Source: Cerasicoccus frondis (GTDB lineage: Bacteria > Verrucomicrobiota > Verrucomicrobiia > Opitutales > Cerasicoccaceae). From it: DNA of 64,000 nucleotides. Position numbers and translations under genes: made by a program. The DNA lies in the NCBI GenBank assembly GCA_031296915.1, contig JAVDPC010000019.1:1-64000 (forward strand), given 5' to 3'. The number at the start of each line of letters is the position of its first letter. Positions within the stretch are counted from its first letter, which is position 1. The notes beneath the pieces were generated by a model that saw nothing but the letters and a program-made list of their open reading frames with translations, had not been told where the DNA came from and did no database searches. Of this stretch, positions 50,763 to 59,682 are shown piece after piece.

Positions 50763-52388
50763 ATGTCACCTAAAGTCCTCATTGTTGGCGCTGGACCAGT
50801 CGGTCTGTGCCTGGCCTGCAACCTGACGCGCTACGGCGTGCCATTCCGCATCATTGAAAAACGCCCTGAAGCTTCCAAGACATCCAAAGCCCTGGGCATC
50901 CATGCGCGTTCGCTGGAAATGCTGGAAGATATGGGGCTGGTTGAGCAATTCGTCGAACGCGGGCTCAAGGTTCACCGCATTAATTTCTACGCTGAAGGCA
51001 AGGAGCTGACCCACGTCAACCTGAGCGAGGTGGACAGCCAGTTTAACTTCACGCTCGACCTGCCGCAAAGCGAAACCGAAGGCCTCTTCATCGACTGGCT
51101 GAAAGAGCGCGGCGTCGAAGTGAACCGCTACGTGGAGCTGATTGATCTCCAGGATGAGGGCGACCACGTAAACGTCGAACTCCGCAAAAAAGGCGGGGTA
51201 GTCGAGCGAGCCGCCTACGACTACGTGATCGGGTGCGACGGCGCGCACAGCACCGTGCGTCACAAGCTGGATCTACGCTTCGACGGCGACGCCTATACGG
51301 AACACTTCGCACTGGCCGACGTGCGTATAGACTGGGGGCTTTCGCCGGACGAAATGCACATGTTTTTTCATGGCGAAGGTTTCGTGATCCTGTTTCCTAT
51401 GCGCAACAAGCGCTACCGCGTCGTGGCCACCGTCACCAGCGCCAAAGAGCCGGAGCTCGATGAAGCCTACCTGCAGAAGCTCTTGGATGTCCGCACCAAG
51501 CGTCAATCCCACGTCAGCGACGGCGTGTGGTTCTCAAACTTCCGCATCCACCACCGCATTGTGGAAAAATACCGCAAAGGACGGACATTTCTGGCGGGGG
51601 ACGCCGCCCACATCCACAGCCCCGCTGGCGGCCAAGGCATGAACACTGGCATGCAGGACGCCTATAACCTCGCTTGGAAGCTCGCGCTCAAGCTTCAGGA
51701 TAAGTGCGATTTGCTCGATAGTTATTCGCCCGAGCGCCTGCCCGTGGGGCACAGCGTAGTGGAGCTAACGGACCGCATGACAAAGGTCGCCACCTTGCAG
51801 AACCCGTTGGGCGCGGCGATTCGCAACCGTCTGCTCCCCGTGGTCGCCAGCCTTGGAGTCGTTCAACACAAGATGGTCGATTCCATTGAGGAAGTCAGCG
51901 TCAACTATCGCGACACGCAGTGGGTGGATGAGTATCTGGGCGCCGCCGGTTCGAGCTCACGCTCCCCCTTTGCCCACGGACCAATGCCCGGCGACCGCGC
52001 GCCAGATGCAATCGTCACGCACAGCGTTAGCGGCAAACCTCTGCGCCTGTTTGATCTTTTTCACGGCACGCATTTCACGCTACTGCTCTTCACCAGCTCA
52101 GACGCCAAGGAAGACCAACTTCAGCGACTACTCCAAGCATCTGAACTGGCCACAGTCCGCCTGGGAGACTGGGTGCAAACCGCGTTTGTCTCAGGCCGCA
52201 AACCGCCCAAATCGCTCTGTGAACGCAGCGTTTACCTGGATGCGCGCTCCACCGCGCATAAGAACTATGGAGTGGCGGTCAGCCAAGCCTTGTATTTGAT
52301 CCGGCCAGATGGCTACATCGCCTTCCGCAGCATGCCCATCAGCATCGATGCGCTAAAAGCGTACTTCGACCGGCTGGAAATAAAGTAG
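50763..52388 (+). CDS. FAD-dependent aromatic-type monooxygenase
   Basis: A 541-residue flavoprotein hydroxylase of the PheA/TfdB group (FAD_binding_3). GxGxxG motif VLIVGAGPVGLCLACNL at 5-21, the NAD(P)H/FAD DG motif YVIGCDGAHSTVR, and the GD motif TFLAGDAAHIHSPAGGQGMN. The last 150 residues are thioredoxin-like, as in phenol hydroxylases (FTLLLFTSSDAKEDQLQRLL, then LIRPDGYIAFRS). ATG 50763 (MSPKVLIVG) begins at the first strand; a start at 50685 would add 26 residues. It likely hydroxylates a phenolic or polycyclic compound; the substrate is unknown and no ring-cleavage gene is adjacent. Confidence 0.85.
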   Translation: MSPKVLIVGAGPVGLCLACNLTRYGVPFRIIEKRPEASKTSKALGIHARSLEMLEDMGLVEQFVERGLKVHRINFYAEGKELTHVNLSEVDSQFNFTLDLPQSETEGLFIDWLKERGVEVNRYVELIDLQDEGDHVNVELRKKGGVVERAAYDYVIGCDGAHSTVRHKLDLRFDGDAYTEHFALADVRIDWGLSPDEMHMFFHGEGFVILFPMRNKRYRVVATVTSAKEPELDEAYLQKLLDVRTKRQSHVSDGVWFSNFRIHHRIVEKYRKGRTFLAGDAAHIHSPAGGQGMNTGMQDAYNLAWKLALKLQDKCDLLDSYSPERLPVGHSVVELTDRMTKVATLQNPLGAAIRNRLLPVVASLGVVQHKMVDSIEEVSVNYRDTQWVDEYLGAAGSSSRSPFAHGPMPGDRAPDAIVTHSVSGKPLRLFDLFHGTHFTLLLFTSSDAKEDQLQRLLQASELATVRLGDWVQTAFVSGRKPPKSLCERSVYLDARSTAHKNYGVAVSQALYLIRPDGYIAFRSMPISIDALKAYFDRLEIK

Positions 52389-52398
52389 GTATTCCCGC

Positions 52399-52520
52399 CT
52401 AGAACCAACCGCCGCTGTCACGGACAACGCCGTGCTCGTCCGTATCGGTCGAGGAGCAACCGGAACCAGCAGCCAATAACGCAAGGGCTGTCAAAGCCAG
52501 AAGAAGGAGTCGCTTGATCA
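52399..52520 (-). pseudogene. Short lipoprotein gene with an apparent 1-base frameshift
   Basis: Reading from ATG 52520 gives MIKRLLLWL then a stop. One base added in the run near 52499-52503 would restore MIKRLLL..ALTALALLAAGSG, a lipobox ending in cysteine, then CSSTDTDEHGVVRDSGGWF and a stop at 52399. The tail and lipobox are too coherent to be chance, so this is either a recently broken short lipoprotein gene or a sequencing error. It follows trmL on the opposite side of the monooxygenase gene. Confidence 0.5.
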
Positions 52521-52588
52521 TGAGTAGTTATGAGCAGTCAACGCGCCGATTTCGTCAATTCTGAAATGTCGTCGAGCACACCCCAATG

Positions 52589-53053
52589 CTATTTTCCCAC
52601 CGCATGCCGAACCTGGCGCAACGCTTCGTAAACCGCGATGCCCGCCGCGGTGGATAAATTAAGCGACCGCAGGTTCGACGCGAATTGAGGAATCGTAATC
52701 CGCGTGGCGTCCAACTCATCATGCAAAGAATCTGGCGCGCCATGCCCTTCGTTGCCAAAGACCAGCGCGTCCCCATCGGCAAAATCCGCGTCCCATATCG
52801 TGCGTTCAGCCTTCGTCGTGAGCAGCCAGGCGCGCGGCGGTCGAACGGTTTTCCGGAATGCAGCCCAATCCGCATGATGCTGGACATCCAGCTCCTTCCA
52901 ATAGTCCATGCCACTGCGTTTGAGCTGCTTGTCGGTGATGATAAAGCCCAGCGGATGAATCAGGTGCAGCCGGCATTCCGTAATTGCGCACATCCGGCCA
53001 ATATTACCCGTATTTTGCGGAATCTCAGGTTGGTGCAGGACGACGTGGAGCAT
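52589..53053 (-). CDS. trmL: tRNA (cytidine(34)-2'-O)-methyltransferase
   Basis: A 154-residue SPOUT methyltransferase that methylates the wobble nucleotide of certain leucine tRNAs. The conserved order is present: HVVLHQPEIPQNTGNIGRMC at 3-22, LHLIHPLGF, LVFGNEGHGAPDSLHDELDA (the knot and SAM-binding loop) and IPQFASNLRSLNLSTAAGIA near the end. Length equals the usual 155 residues. smpB lies upstream on the same strand, 85 bases away; both are translation-related. Confidence 0.95.
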   Translation of the reverse strand: MLHVVLHQPEIPQNTGNIGRMCAITECRLHLIHPLGFIITDKQLKRSGMDYWKELDVQHHADWAAFRKTVRPPRAWLLTTKAERTIWDADFADGDALVFGNEGHGAPDSLHDELDATRITIPQFASNLRSLNLSTAAGIAVYEALRQVRHAVGK

Positions 53054-53138
53054 GGGGAAATCGGAAATTCAAAAAGATAAATATCAAAACCGAGCAGCCG
53101 ATTAACGTTTTTACATTTTGAACTTATACTTTTGCATT

Positions 53139-53612
53139 CTATCGACGCGCTGAGACGTAGCGGTCGGCTTCGCGCAGTTGCTGCTTGGCCTTGAGGGAAT
53201 CGCGCTTGTCGTGGAGCTTTTTGCCTTTGCAAAGGGCGATCTCCACTTTGATCAACGCCTGCTTAAAATAGAGTCGAGTCGGAATCAGCGCCTGGCCGCC
53301 TGCTTCCATTTCCTTCTTCAGACGCTCAATTTCCTTCCGCTTGAGAAGGAGCGTGCGTGGGCGCGTGGGGTTGTGCTTACCACTGCTGTCGAACTGAAAT
53401 TCGTCGATGTAGGCATGGTAGAGCTTGGGCACCATGTCGCTGTCGATGCGCACGAAAGCCTCGGTGATTTGCCCCTTGCCCGCACGAATCGACTTCACTT
53501 CCGGGCCAGTGAGCTTGACGCCCGCCTCGAACTTATCGCCCACGAAGTAGTTGTGGAACGCCTTGGAATTGCGCACCTCCTTGAAGTGGTCGTTTTTCTT
53601 GTTCTTGGCCAT
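53139..53612 (-). CDS. smpB: SsrA-binding protein
   Basis: A 157-residue protein that delivers tmRNA to stalled ribosomes in trans-translation. Signature segments: NSKAFHNYFVGDKFEAGVKL, TGPEVKSIRAGKGQITEAFV, and KRKEIERLKKEMEAGGQALI followed by PTRLYFKQALIKVEIALCKG. The C-terminal tail KKLHDKRDSLKAKQQLREAD is the basic extension that enters the A-site. The ssrA gene itself is not in the window. A terminator separates it from rpoZ upstream, so it has its own promoter. Confidence 0.96.
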   Translation of the reverse strand: MAKNKKNDHFKEVRNSKAFHNYFVGDKFEAGVKLTGPEVKSIRAGKGQITEAFVRIDSDMVPKLYHAYIDEFQFDSSGKHNPTRPRTLLLKRKEIERLKKEMEAGGQALIPTRLYFKQALIKVEIALCKGKKLHDKRDSLKAKQQLREADRYVSARR

Positions 53613-53629
53613 GGGAATGTATCAGGAAT

Positions 53630-53662
53630 AAAAAACGGATTGGCCGTTATCGAGCCAATCCG
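53630..53662 (-). terminator. Terminator of rpoZ
   Basis: CGGATTGGC (53636-53644) pairs with GCCAATCCG (53654-53662). On the minus strand a run of T follows, so it would end transcription from rpoZ before smpB. Confidence 0.8.
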
Positions 53663-53687
53663 CTGGAAAGTGTTGTTGGCTTCTCAA

Positions 53688-53903
53688 TTAAAGAGCCGAT
53701 TCGCTACCGTGGTAAAGTTCGTAGTCGATCTTACCCTCGATAATTTCGCGTAGCGCGATGTCTTCGGGCTCGAGCTTTTCGAGAGACTCAACCAAGGGCT
53801 TCATCCCATACTTCAACTGCTTGACCCGGCGGCTCACCAAGTTGATCAGGATGTTGGGATCTTCGATTTTTTTCTGGGCTTCGATTAAGTATTCGTCGCG
53901 CAT
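53688..53903 (-). CDS. rpoZ: DNA-directed RNA polymerase subunit omega
   Basis: A 71-residue omega subunit, which helps assemble RNA polymerase. MRDEYLIEAQKKIEDPNILI carries the family's conserved region, followed by NLVSRRVKQLKYG and an acidic mid-section (EPEDIALREIIEGKI). ATG 53903 starts the conserved part; the open frame extends to 54122, but that extension has no similarity to omega. The gene has its own terminator downstream. Confidence 0.85.
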   Translation of the reverse strand: MRDEYLIEAQKKIEDPNILINLVSRRVKQLKYGMKPLVESLEKLEPEDIALREIIEGKIDYELYHGSESAL

Positions 53904-54096
53904 GTAACTGCTTAGGTTGAATATAAATTTGGGAAAACCGCCAAAAATTGACGTCTGCCCCCTCGATGACAAGCAAAAAAAACGTGAGTTAGTTCGGAGT
54001 GACGAGCCGTGAGTTTCGAGTATTCCGCTCATCAGGAAGAGGCAACGCAATGCCCGTTCAGGATAACGGTCACTAGCGTTAAGGAATTTCCATGTT

Positions 54097-55011
54097 CTAC
54101 TCCGCAGAGGGCTTCTCCACAATGTATGGCTCTAGGTGGACCGTCACATCCAATAACGCGGGAAACTGCTCAACCAAATGGTCTTTCACTTCGTGGCCCA
54201 GAGCGTGTCCTTCAAATATGCTCATCGCGCCATCGACCTGCACGTGGATCTCCACAAAGTAGCCTGAACCGCTCTTGCGAACCCGACATTTTTCAATGAG
54301 GCAAACCTGCGGGTGACGGCTGGCCTCCTCGCGAAGCGCCTTGACCAGGCTCGTCGCCACCTTGCCATCCAGCGCGTCGTGCAGCGACATGCGGACGATG
54401 CGGATTGCGTTGGTGAAAATGATGGCGCAAGCAATGAGCGCGGCCCAGTCGTCCGCCGCCGCCCAATCCGGGCCGCCAATCAGCGCGATGGCAATGCCGA
54501 TCGCCGCCGCCGCCGAGGTGAGCGCGTCACTGCGGTGGTGCCAGGCGTCGCCCTCCAGCGCGCGGCTGTCAACGGTGTCTTGAGTCAGCCCAATGACTTT
54601 GCGGAAAAGCAGCTCCTTGGTCGCCACAACCACGAGCAGGACCGGCAAGGTATACCACTCGGGCACGGCGTGTGGGTGGCGGATTTCCTGAATCGAAAAG
54701 ATCGCGATGCCGATAGCCGCCGCGAGCAAAGCCAACCCGGAGATGATGCCCACCAGCGATTCGATTTTCCCATGCCCGAACGGATGATTTTCGTCCGCAG
54801 GCTTGAGTGACAGCAAAAAGCCGCCCCAGGTGACCACCGAGACAAATACATCGCTCGCGGACTCCACGCCATCGGCGATCAACGCATAGGAGTTGCCTAC
54901 GTAGCCGACGCCGAGCTTGATCAGCATCAAGACCACATTTAGCCCCAGCACCACGATCGCCGTGGTGAGCAAGGTCGAATTATTGGATGAATAAGAGACT
55001 TCGTCGCGCAT
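54097..55011 (-). CDS. Cation diffusion facilitator (zinc/iron-type efflux)
   Basis: A 304-residue CDF transporter with six helices in the first 210 residues. The metal-binding aspartates of the CDF site are visible: ALIADGVESASDVFVSVVTW (helix 2) and DAWHHRSDALTSAAAAIGIA (helix 5), the latter matching HxxxD. The C-terminal domain (about 210-304) has the cytosolic ferredoxin-like fold (LIEKCRVRKSGSGYFVEIHV, VDGAMSIFEGHALGHEVKDH). It exports divalent cations such as Zn2+ or Fe2+ against protons; the ion is not determinable. Confidence 0.9.
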   Translation of the reverse strand: MRDEVSYSSNNSTLLTTAIVVLGLNVVLMLIKLGVGYVGNSYALIADGVESASDVFVSVVTWGGFLLSLKPADENHPFGHGKIESLVGIISGLALLAAAIGIAIFSIQEIRHPHAVPEWYTLPVLLVVVATKELLFRKVIGLTQDTVDSRALEGDAWHHRSDALTSAAAAIGIAIALIGGPDWAAADDWAALIACAIIFTNAIRIVRMSLHDALDGKVATSLVKALREEASRHPQVCLIEKCRVRKSGSGYFVEIHVQVDGAMSIFEGHALGHEVKDHLVEQFPALLDVTVHLEPYIVEKPSAE

Positions 55012-55057
55012 GCGTTACGAATCAGGGGGGGAAGGAATCTCAGCGTGCGCGGTCTAG

Positions 55058-55513
55058 TTAAAAGTCACGCTGGCGGGTGTCAATGATCAGCGTGACAGGA
55101 CCATCATTGTGCGCTTCGATTTTCATATCTGCCGCAAAGACGCCGCTGGCCACCGACTCGCCCAGCTCCACCGATAGCAATTGCTTGAATTGCTCAAAGA
55201 GCTCAGTCGCCAAGTCTGGCGGAGCTGATTTATTAAAAGACGGGCGCGCGCCTTTCTTCACGTTGCCAAAGAGTGTGAACTGGCTGATGACCAACGCGCC
55301 GCCCCCGCGATCAATCAGGGATTTATTCATGCGCCCCTCTTCGTCCTCAAACACACGCAGCGCGGCGACCTTGCGCGCCAGCCAGGCGGCGTCTTCCGCG
55401 TCATCCCCCTGCCCCACGCCCAGGAAAACGAGCAGCCCGGCGTCGATCTCGCCCGTGGTTTCTCCATCCACACGGCAAACCGCGCGGGTGACCCGTTGAA
55501 CGACGGCGCGCAT
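55058..55513 (-). CDS. dtd: D-aminoacyl-tRNA deacylase
   Basis: A 151-residue DTD enzyme that hydrolyses D-aminoacyl-tRNAs. Signature motifs: MRAVVQRVTRAVCRVDGE at 1-18, LLVFLGVGQGDDAEDAAWLA, GGALVISQFTLFGNVKKGAR (the SQFTL core) and the C-terminal GVFAADMKIEAHNDGPVTLI with GP. Length is normal. Its ATG overlaps the stop of the coaC-like gene by one base (TGATG), so both are co-translated. Confidence 0.95.
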   Translation of the reverse strand: MRAVVQRVTRAVCRVDGETTGEIDAGLLVFLGVGQGDDAEDAAWLARKVAALRVFEDEEGRMNKSLIDRGGGALVISQFTLFGNVKKGARPSFNKSAPPDLATELFEQFKQLLSVELGESVASGVFAADMKIEAHNDGPVTLIIDTRQRDF

Positions 55514-56070
55514 CAGGCTGGTTCAGCGAAGAAAGATTCCACGCGGGCAATGATGTCATCCACAGGCGCCAATTTTCCGGCGCCCTCATAACCACAGGCC
55601 AGCATGCCGTTGGCCTGAGGCTCGATGAAACGGCATCCGCGCTCGCGGAGCGTTGCAATGTTGGCCTGCGTCGCTGGGTGCGCCAGCATCTTACCATTCA
55701 TCGCGGGCGCGATCATCACCGGGGCAGGCGTGGCTAGGTAGATACTGGAAAGTAAATCCGGCGCCAAGCCATGCGCAAAGCAAGCGAGGATGTTTGCCGT
55801 CGCCGGCGCCACGAGCAACAAATCCGCCTTATCGGCCAGCTCAATGTGCCCAGGTTGCCAGCCCTGCCCCTCGTCCCATAGATCAACGCTCACCGGATTG
55901 CGCGAAAGCGTCTGCAGGGCGATGGGGCCAATAATTTTCGCCGCATTTGCGGTCATCACCGGAAATACCTGTGCTCCTCCTTGCGTAAGGCGCGAGGTAA
56001 TATCCGCCGCCTTATAGGCTGCAATGGAGCCAGTGACGCCCAGTATGATCGTTTTGCCGGAATAGGACAT
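55513..56070 (-). CDS. coaC: Phosphopantothenoylcysteine decarboxylase
   Basis: A 185-residue flavoprotein (HFCD family) corresponding to the CoaC half of Dfp/CoaBC, which decarboxylates 4'-phosphopantothenoylcysteine in coenzyme A synthesis. Motifs: IILGVTGSIAAYKAADITSR at 8-27, LLVAPATANILACFAHGLAP (PATAN), VMIAPAMNGKMLAHPATQAN (the PAMN active-site loop) and CGYEGAGKLAPVDDIIA. The CoaB ligase half is absent, so it must be encoded elsewhere. ATG 56070 (MSYSGKTII) is preferred over an in-frame start 32 codons earlier. Co-translated with dtd. Confidence 0.88.
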   Translation of the reverse strand: MSYSGKTIILGVTGSIAAYKAADITSRLTQGGAQVFPVMTANAAKIIGPIALQTLSRNPVSVDLWDEGQGWQPGHIELADKADLLLVAPATANILACFAHGLAPDLLSSIYLATPAPVMIAPAMNGKMLAHPATQANIATLRERGCRFIEPQANGMLACGYEGAGKLAPVDDIIARVESFFAEPA

Positions 56071-56249
56071 GATGCCTAAGGTTACGCGCAAAAATTCGGA
56101 ACTCACGTCTAAAATTTGCCACAACCAAGCGTACCGGCAGCGTAACCTGACTGTCTCAATTGGCAAAATTAATTAACGCATTATAAAAGCGACTTCAGTC
56201 TCATTTGTGGCACATCATTCGCTTTCTACAGTGATTCACCGAACTAAGA

Positions 56250-57806
56250 GTGTCCTTACATTTACTGAATAGATTACATCGTTTGTCACCAATGATGCTC
56301 GGCGTGGTTGCCGGGTCGTTGGCGTTTGCTGTGGTGGCAACCTGCATTGCGTTGTTTTATTTTCTGGCCGAGCAAACGTATGACACCCGCGTTCGGGATC
56401 GCGTGGAGGACTTGGCCTTGCTCGCGTCCACCGTCGTCAATGTCGAGGAACACGCTCTGCTCCGTGACCCGCAGCAACAAGGCGGCGAGCTTCACCAGAA
56501 ATTACTCAAACCACTGGTCGCCATTCACCGGAAGATCCCGGAGGTGCATTACCTCTACACCATGATCTATAAGGACGACCAAACGTTTTTCGTCCTCGAC
56601 ACCGCGCAGGATAAAGCCATTGCCCAACGGCCCGACACCAAGGCCTCCACCCTCATGGAGCTTTTTCCAGACCAAAATCCAAATGACGCCAAGGCGCGAC
56701 AAACGCTGGAAGCCGGGAAGCCCTACGTCTACCCCGACTTATATGAAGACTCCTACGGCAGCTTCATTTCCGCCGTGGCGCCGCTGATGACCGACGACGG
56801 CAAGTTGGAAGGCTATGTCGGCGTGGACTTCCGCATCAGCGCCGTTGAAAAACAAATTCTCCAACTACGGAACACGGCACTGATCGCACTGCTGGTCGGC
56901 GGCTTTGGTTCGGTGCTGCTAGGCGCTCTTTCGGCAAACCAGCGCGGCCAAAGCCAACAGCAAGTCGACGAGCGAATGTACGCCGAAGAGGAAATGCGCC
57001 AAGCCAAGGAAAACGCCGAGCAAGCGCTGATGGCTAAGCAGGAGTTATTATCCATCGCCGCACACGACTTGAAGAACCCGCTCGCGGCCATCATTGGCGT
57101 GTCCGACCTGATGCAAGTCAGCCTGGAAACCGTCCCCAATCGCTACATTTCGTCCACCACGCGCGAGTTATTCCAAAAGATTCCCAAATACGCCAACAAC
57201 ATGCTGGGCATCATCGAGGAGGTGCTCAAGGCCGACACCATCGAACGCATCGGCATCCAGGTTGCCGACAAGCCATTTAACGCCACCGAGGCCGCCAACG
57301 AAGTGGTCGAGTTCAACCGTTTTGCGTCCAAGAAAAAGAACATCACGATCCACTACGTGTGCGAGCGCGCCTACTACATCATGGGCGACCGCGATCGCAT
57401 CATGGAGGCGTTGGACAATCTCGTCAGCAACGCCGTCAAGTACTCCCCGCCGAATTCCCGTGTGGATGTTGCCCTGGGCTGCGACCTCGCGCAAACCATG
57501 CTGCGTTTTTCAGTCACCGATGACGGCCCCGGACTCAGTGATGAAGACCAGCTCAAGCTTTTCCAGAAGTTTCAAAAACTCAGCGCCAAACCCACTGGCG
57601 GGGAAAGCTCGTCCGGCCTCGGCCTGTCCATCGTAAAGCATATCGTGGAAGCCCATGGCGGACGCGTTTTCTGCGAGAGCGAGGAAGGTTTTGGCGCAAC
57701 ATTCGTGATCGAAATACCGATCGTGAACAGCCGCCCGCTTTATTCGCAAATGGCCAGCGATAAAAAATCCCTGCCCAGCGACGCTCCGGTTAGCTCTGTC
57801 TGGTGA
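56250..57806 (+). CDS. Membrane sensor histidine kinase
   Basis: A 518-residue kinase beginning at GTG 56250. A first helix lies at about 15-38 (MMLGVVAGSLAFAVVATCIA). A periplasmic sensing domain of about 170 residues follows (LYTMIYKDDQTFFVLDTAQD, FISAVAPLMTDDGKLEGYVG), probably Cache-like, then a second helix at about 210-230. The phosphoacceptor is H272 in LLSIAAHDLKNPLAAIIG. The catalytic domain has the N box (NLVSNAVKYS), G1 (VTDDGPGL) and G2 (SSGLGLSIVKHIVEAHGG). The sensed ligand and partner regulator are not evident. The OppA-like gene 61 bases downstream raises the possibility of peptide sensing. Confidence 0.9.
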   Translation: MSLHLLNRLHRLSPMMLGVVAGSLAFAVVATCIALFYFLAEQTYDTRVRDRVEDLALLASTVVNVEEHALLRDPQQQGGELHQKLLKPLVAIHRKIPEVHYLYTMIYKDDQTFFVLDTAQDKAIAQRPDTKASTLMELFPDQNPNDAKARQTLEAGKPYVYPDLYEDSYGSFISAVAPLMTDDGKLEGYVGVDFRISAVEKQILQLRNTALIALLVGGFGSVLLGALSANQRGQSQQQVDERMYAEEEMRQAKENAEQALMAKQELLSIAAHDLKNPLAAIIGVSDLMQVSLETVPNRYISSTTRELFQKIPKYANNMLGIIEEVLKADTIERIGIQVADKPFNATEAANEVVEFNRFASKKKNITIHYVCERAYYIMGDRDRIMEALDNLVSNAVKYSPPNSRVDVALGCDLAQTMLRFSVTDDGPGLSDEDQLKLFQKFQKLSAKPTGGESSSGLGLSIVKHIVEAHGGRVFCESEEGFGATFVIEIPIVNSRPLYSQMASDKKSLPSDAPVSSVW

Positions 57807-57867
57807 TTTAATCGCCCCTCAGGAAAAAGACCTGACAAAGACGTCCAGGCATGGAAGCTTTGCCTGC

Positions 57868-59499
57868 ATGTCAGCCCGCTTCGTCTGCGCCCTAACCTGC
57901 CTATTTTGCCTGCTTCTACTCGGCTGTGGCGACCGTGAAACGCCAGTGGATCGCGCCAACCGCGAGCAAATTCTCCTGCGCGCCAACGGCAGTGAGCCCG
58001 CCGCGCTCGATCCACATCTCGTCACGGGCGTCACCGAGCACAATATCCTCACCGCGCTGCTCGAAGGCCTTGTCCACCCCCACCCCAAAACACTCAAGCC
58101 ACAACCCGGCGTAGCCGAGTCGTGGGACATCAGCGACGATGGGCGCATTTACACCTTTCACCTGCGCGACGACGCCAAGTGGTCCAACGGCGACCCCGTT
58201 CGAGCAAGCGATTTCGTCTTTGCCTACGAGCGCATTCTCTCGCCCAAACTCGCGGCTGAATACGCTGGCCTGCTCTACCCGATGGTCAACGCCGAGGCTT
58301 TCAATACCGGCGAGCTCACAGACTTTTCCCAAGTCGGCGTCAAAGCGCTCGATGACCGCACGCTGCAAATCACCCTGAATGACTCGACGCCCTACTTCCT
58401 GTCGCTCTTGACGCACTACACGTGGTTTCCCGTGCACCCGCCAACCATCCTGAAGCATGGCGACATCGACCAGCGAGAATCACGCTGGACACGCCCGGGC
58501 AACTACGTCGGCAACGGCCCCTTCACCCTGGAAAAATGGCGCGTTCACGACCGCATTGAGGTAAAAAAGAATCCGCTCTACTGGGACCGCGAACACATTC
58601 AGCTCAACGGCGTGCATTTCCTCCCCTTTGCCAACCTCAACGCCGAAGAACGGGCCTTCCGCTCCGAGCAAATCCATATATCCTACGCCATTCCCACGCA
58701 CAAAATCGCACCCTACGAAGAGGCTGACGACGAGGCGCTCCGCATCTCCCCCTACCTCGGCACGTATTACTACGCGTTCAACACCGAAAAGCCGCCACTC
58801 AACGACGCCCGCGTTCGCCGCGCGCTGTCTCTGGCGATCGATCGCGCAGGCATCACCCAAAACATCACTCAGGCCGGGCAGATTCCGGCCAGTCATTTTA
58901 CCCCGCCCGACACGGGCGGCTACACCTCGCAGACGCAGTTCAGCCTCGATCTCGAAAGCAACATCGCTGAAGCCAAACGCTTACTTGCGGAGGCTGGCTA
59001 TCCCAATGGCGAAGGCATGCGCGAGCTCGAACTCCTTTACAACACCTCTGAAAGCCACAAAGCCATTGCCGAGGCCATTCAGTATTTCTGGCAGGAAACA
59101 CTCGGCGTTAAAGTGCGTCTGGTGAACCAAGACTGGAAGGTATACCTGATCAATCGCCGCGAGGGTAATTTCGACGTACTCCGCGCTGGCTGGATCGGCG
59201 ATTACAACGACCCGAGCACTTTTCTGGATCTACTGTCCAGTTGGAACGGCAACAACAACGCCAAGTTTAAAAACGAAGCCTACGATGCGCTCATCCGCCA
59301 AGCCGCCGCCGAAGGAGACGCCGAAAAGCGCTTGGCAACCTTTCAACAAGCCGAGGCAATTCTCCTTGAGGAGATGCCCGTCGCGCCGATTTATTTCTAT
59401 GTCAGCGCTTACTTGGTCAATCCCGCAGTTCAGGGCTGGTATCCAAACATCCTCGATCAACACCCCTGGCAAGGCATTTACCTGGACCCCGATAAGTGA
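57868..59499 (+). CDS. OppA-like peptide-binding lipoprotein
   Basis: A 543-residue extracytoplasmic solute-binding protein (SBP_bac_5). The signal ends in a lipobox (FCLLLLGC at about 13-20), so it is lipid-anchored. Family motifs follow: SEPAALDPHLVTGVTEHNIL, PGVAESWDISDDGRIYTFHL, LRDDAKWSNGDPVRASDFVF and the late LRAGWIGDYNDPSTFLDLLS. It resembles OppA/MppA, which bind oligopeptides or cell-wall peptides for import. No permease or ATPase gene follows, so it is either an orphan or serves a transporter elsewhere; the neighbouring sensor kinase could read its occupancy (inference). Confidence 0.88.
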   Translation: MSARFVCALTCLFCLLLLGCGDRETPVDRANREQILLRANGSEPAALDPHLVTGVTEHNILTALLEGLVHPHPKTLKPQPGVAESWDISDDGRIYTFHLRDDAKWSNGDPVRASDFVFAYERILSPKLAAEYAGLLYPMVNAEAFNTGELTDFSQVGVKALDDRTLQITLNDSTPYFLSLLTHYTWFPVHPPTILKHGDIDQRESRWTRPGNYVGNGPFTLEKWRVHDRIEVKKNPLYWDREHIQLNGVHFLPFANLNAEERAFRSEQIHISYAIPTHKIAPYEEADDEALRISPYLGTYYYAFNTEKPPLNDARVRRALSLAIDRAGITQNITQAGQIPASHFTPPDTGGYTSQTQFSLDLESNIAEAKRLLAEAGYPNGEGMRELELLYNTSESHKAIAEAIQYFWQETLGVKVRLVNQDWKVYLINRREGNFDVLRAGWIGDYNDPSTFLDLLSSWNGNNNAKFKNEAYDALIRQAAAEGDAEKRLATFQQAEAILLEEMPVAPIYFYVSAYLVNPAVQGWYPNILDQHPWQGIYLDPDK

Positions 59500-59619
59500 G
59501 GTCACAGCCAGTGTGGCATACGCAAAATTCGCCAACGCCACGCAAGGCGCCTGCAAAGGCTTCATGCCTCCCTCGTTGCATCGGCAACTTCAATTGGAAA
59601 ACACACCAACGGGCTACAT

Positions 59620-59682
59620 TAGAGCATTTTTCATCGAACTTGGCCGAATCAGGTGGGGCCAAGTTCGATAAAAAGTGCTCTA
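59620..59682. repeat. Short hairpin form of the dispersed repeat
   Basis: A 63-bp copy of the terminal repeats alone: AGAGCATTTTTCATCGAACT and its counterpart ending in AAGTGCTCTA, differing at two of 25 positions, joined by about 11 bases. It lies at the very end of the hypothetical gene on the minus strand and supplies that gene's stop codon. Confidence 0.8.
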
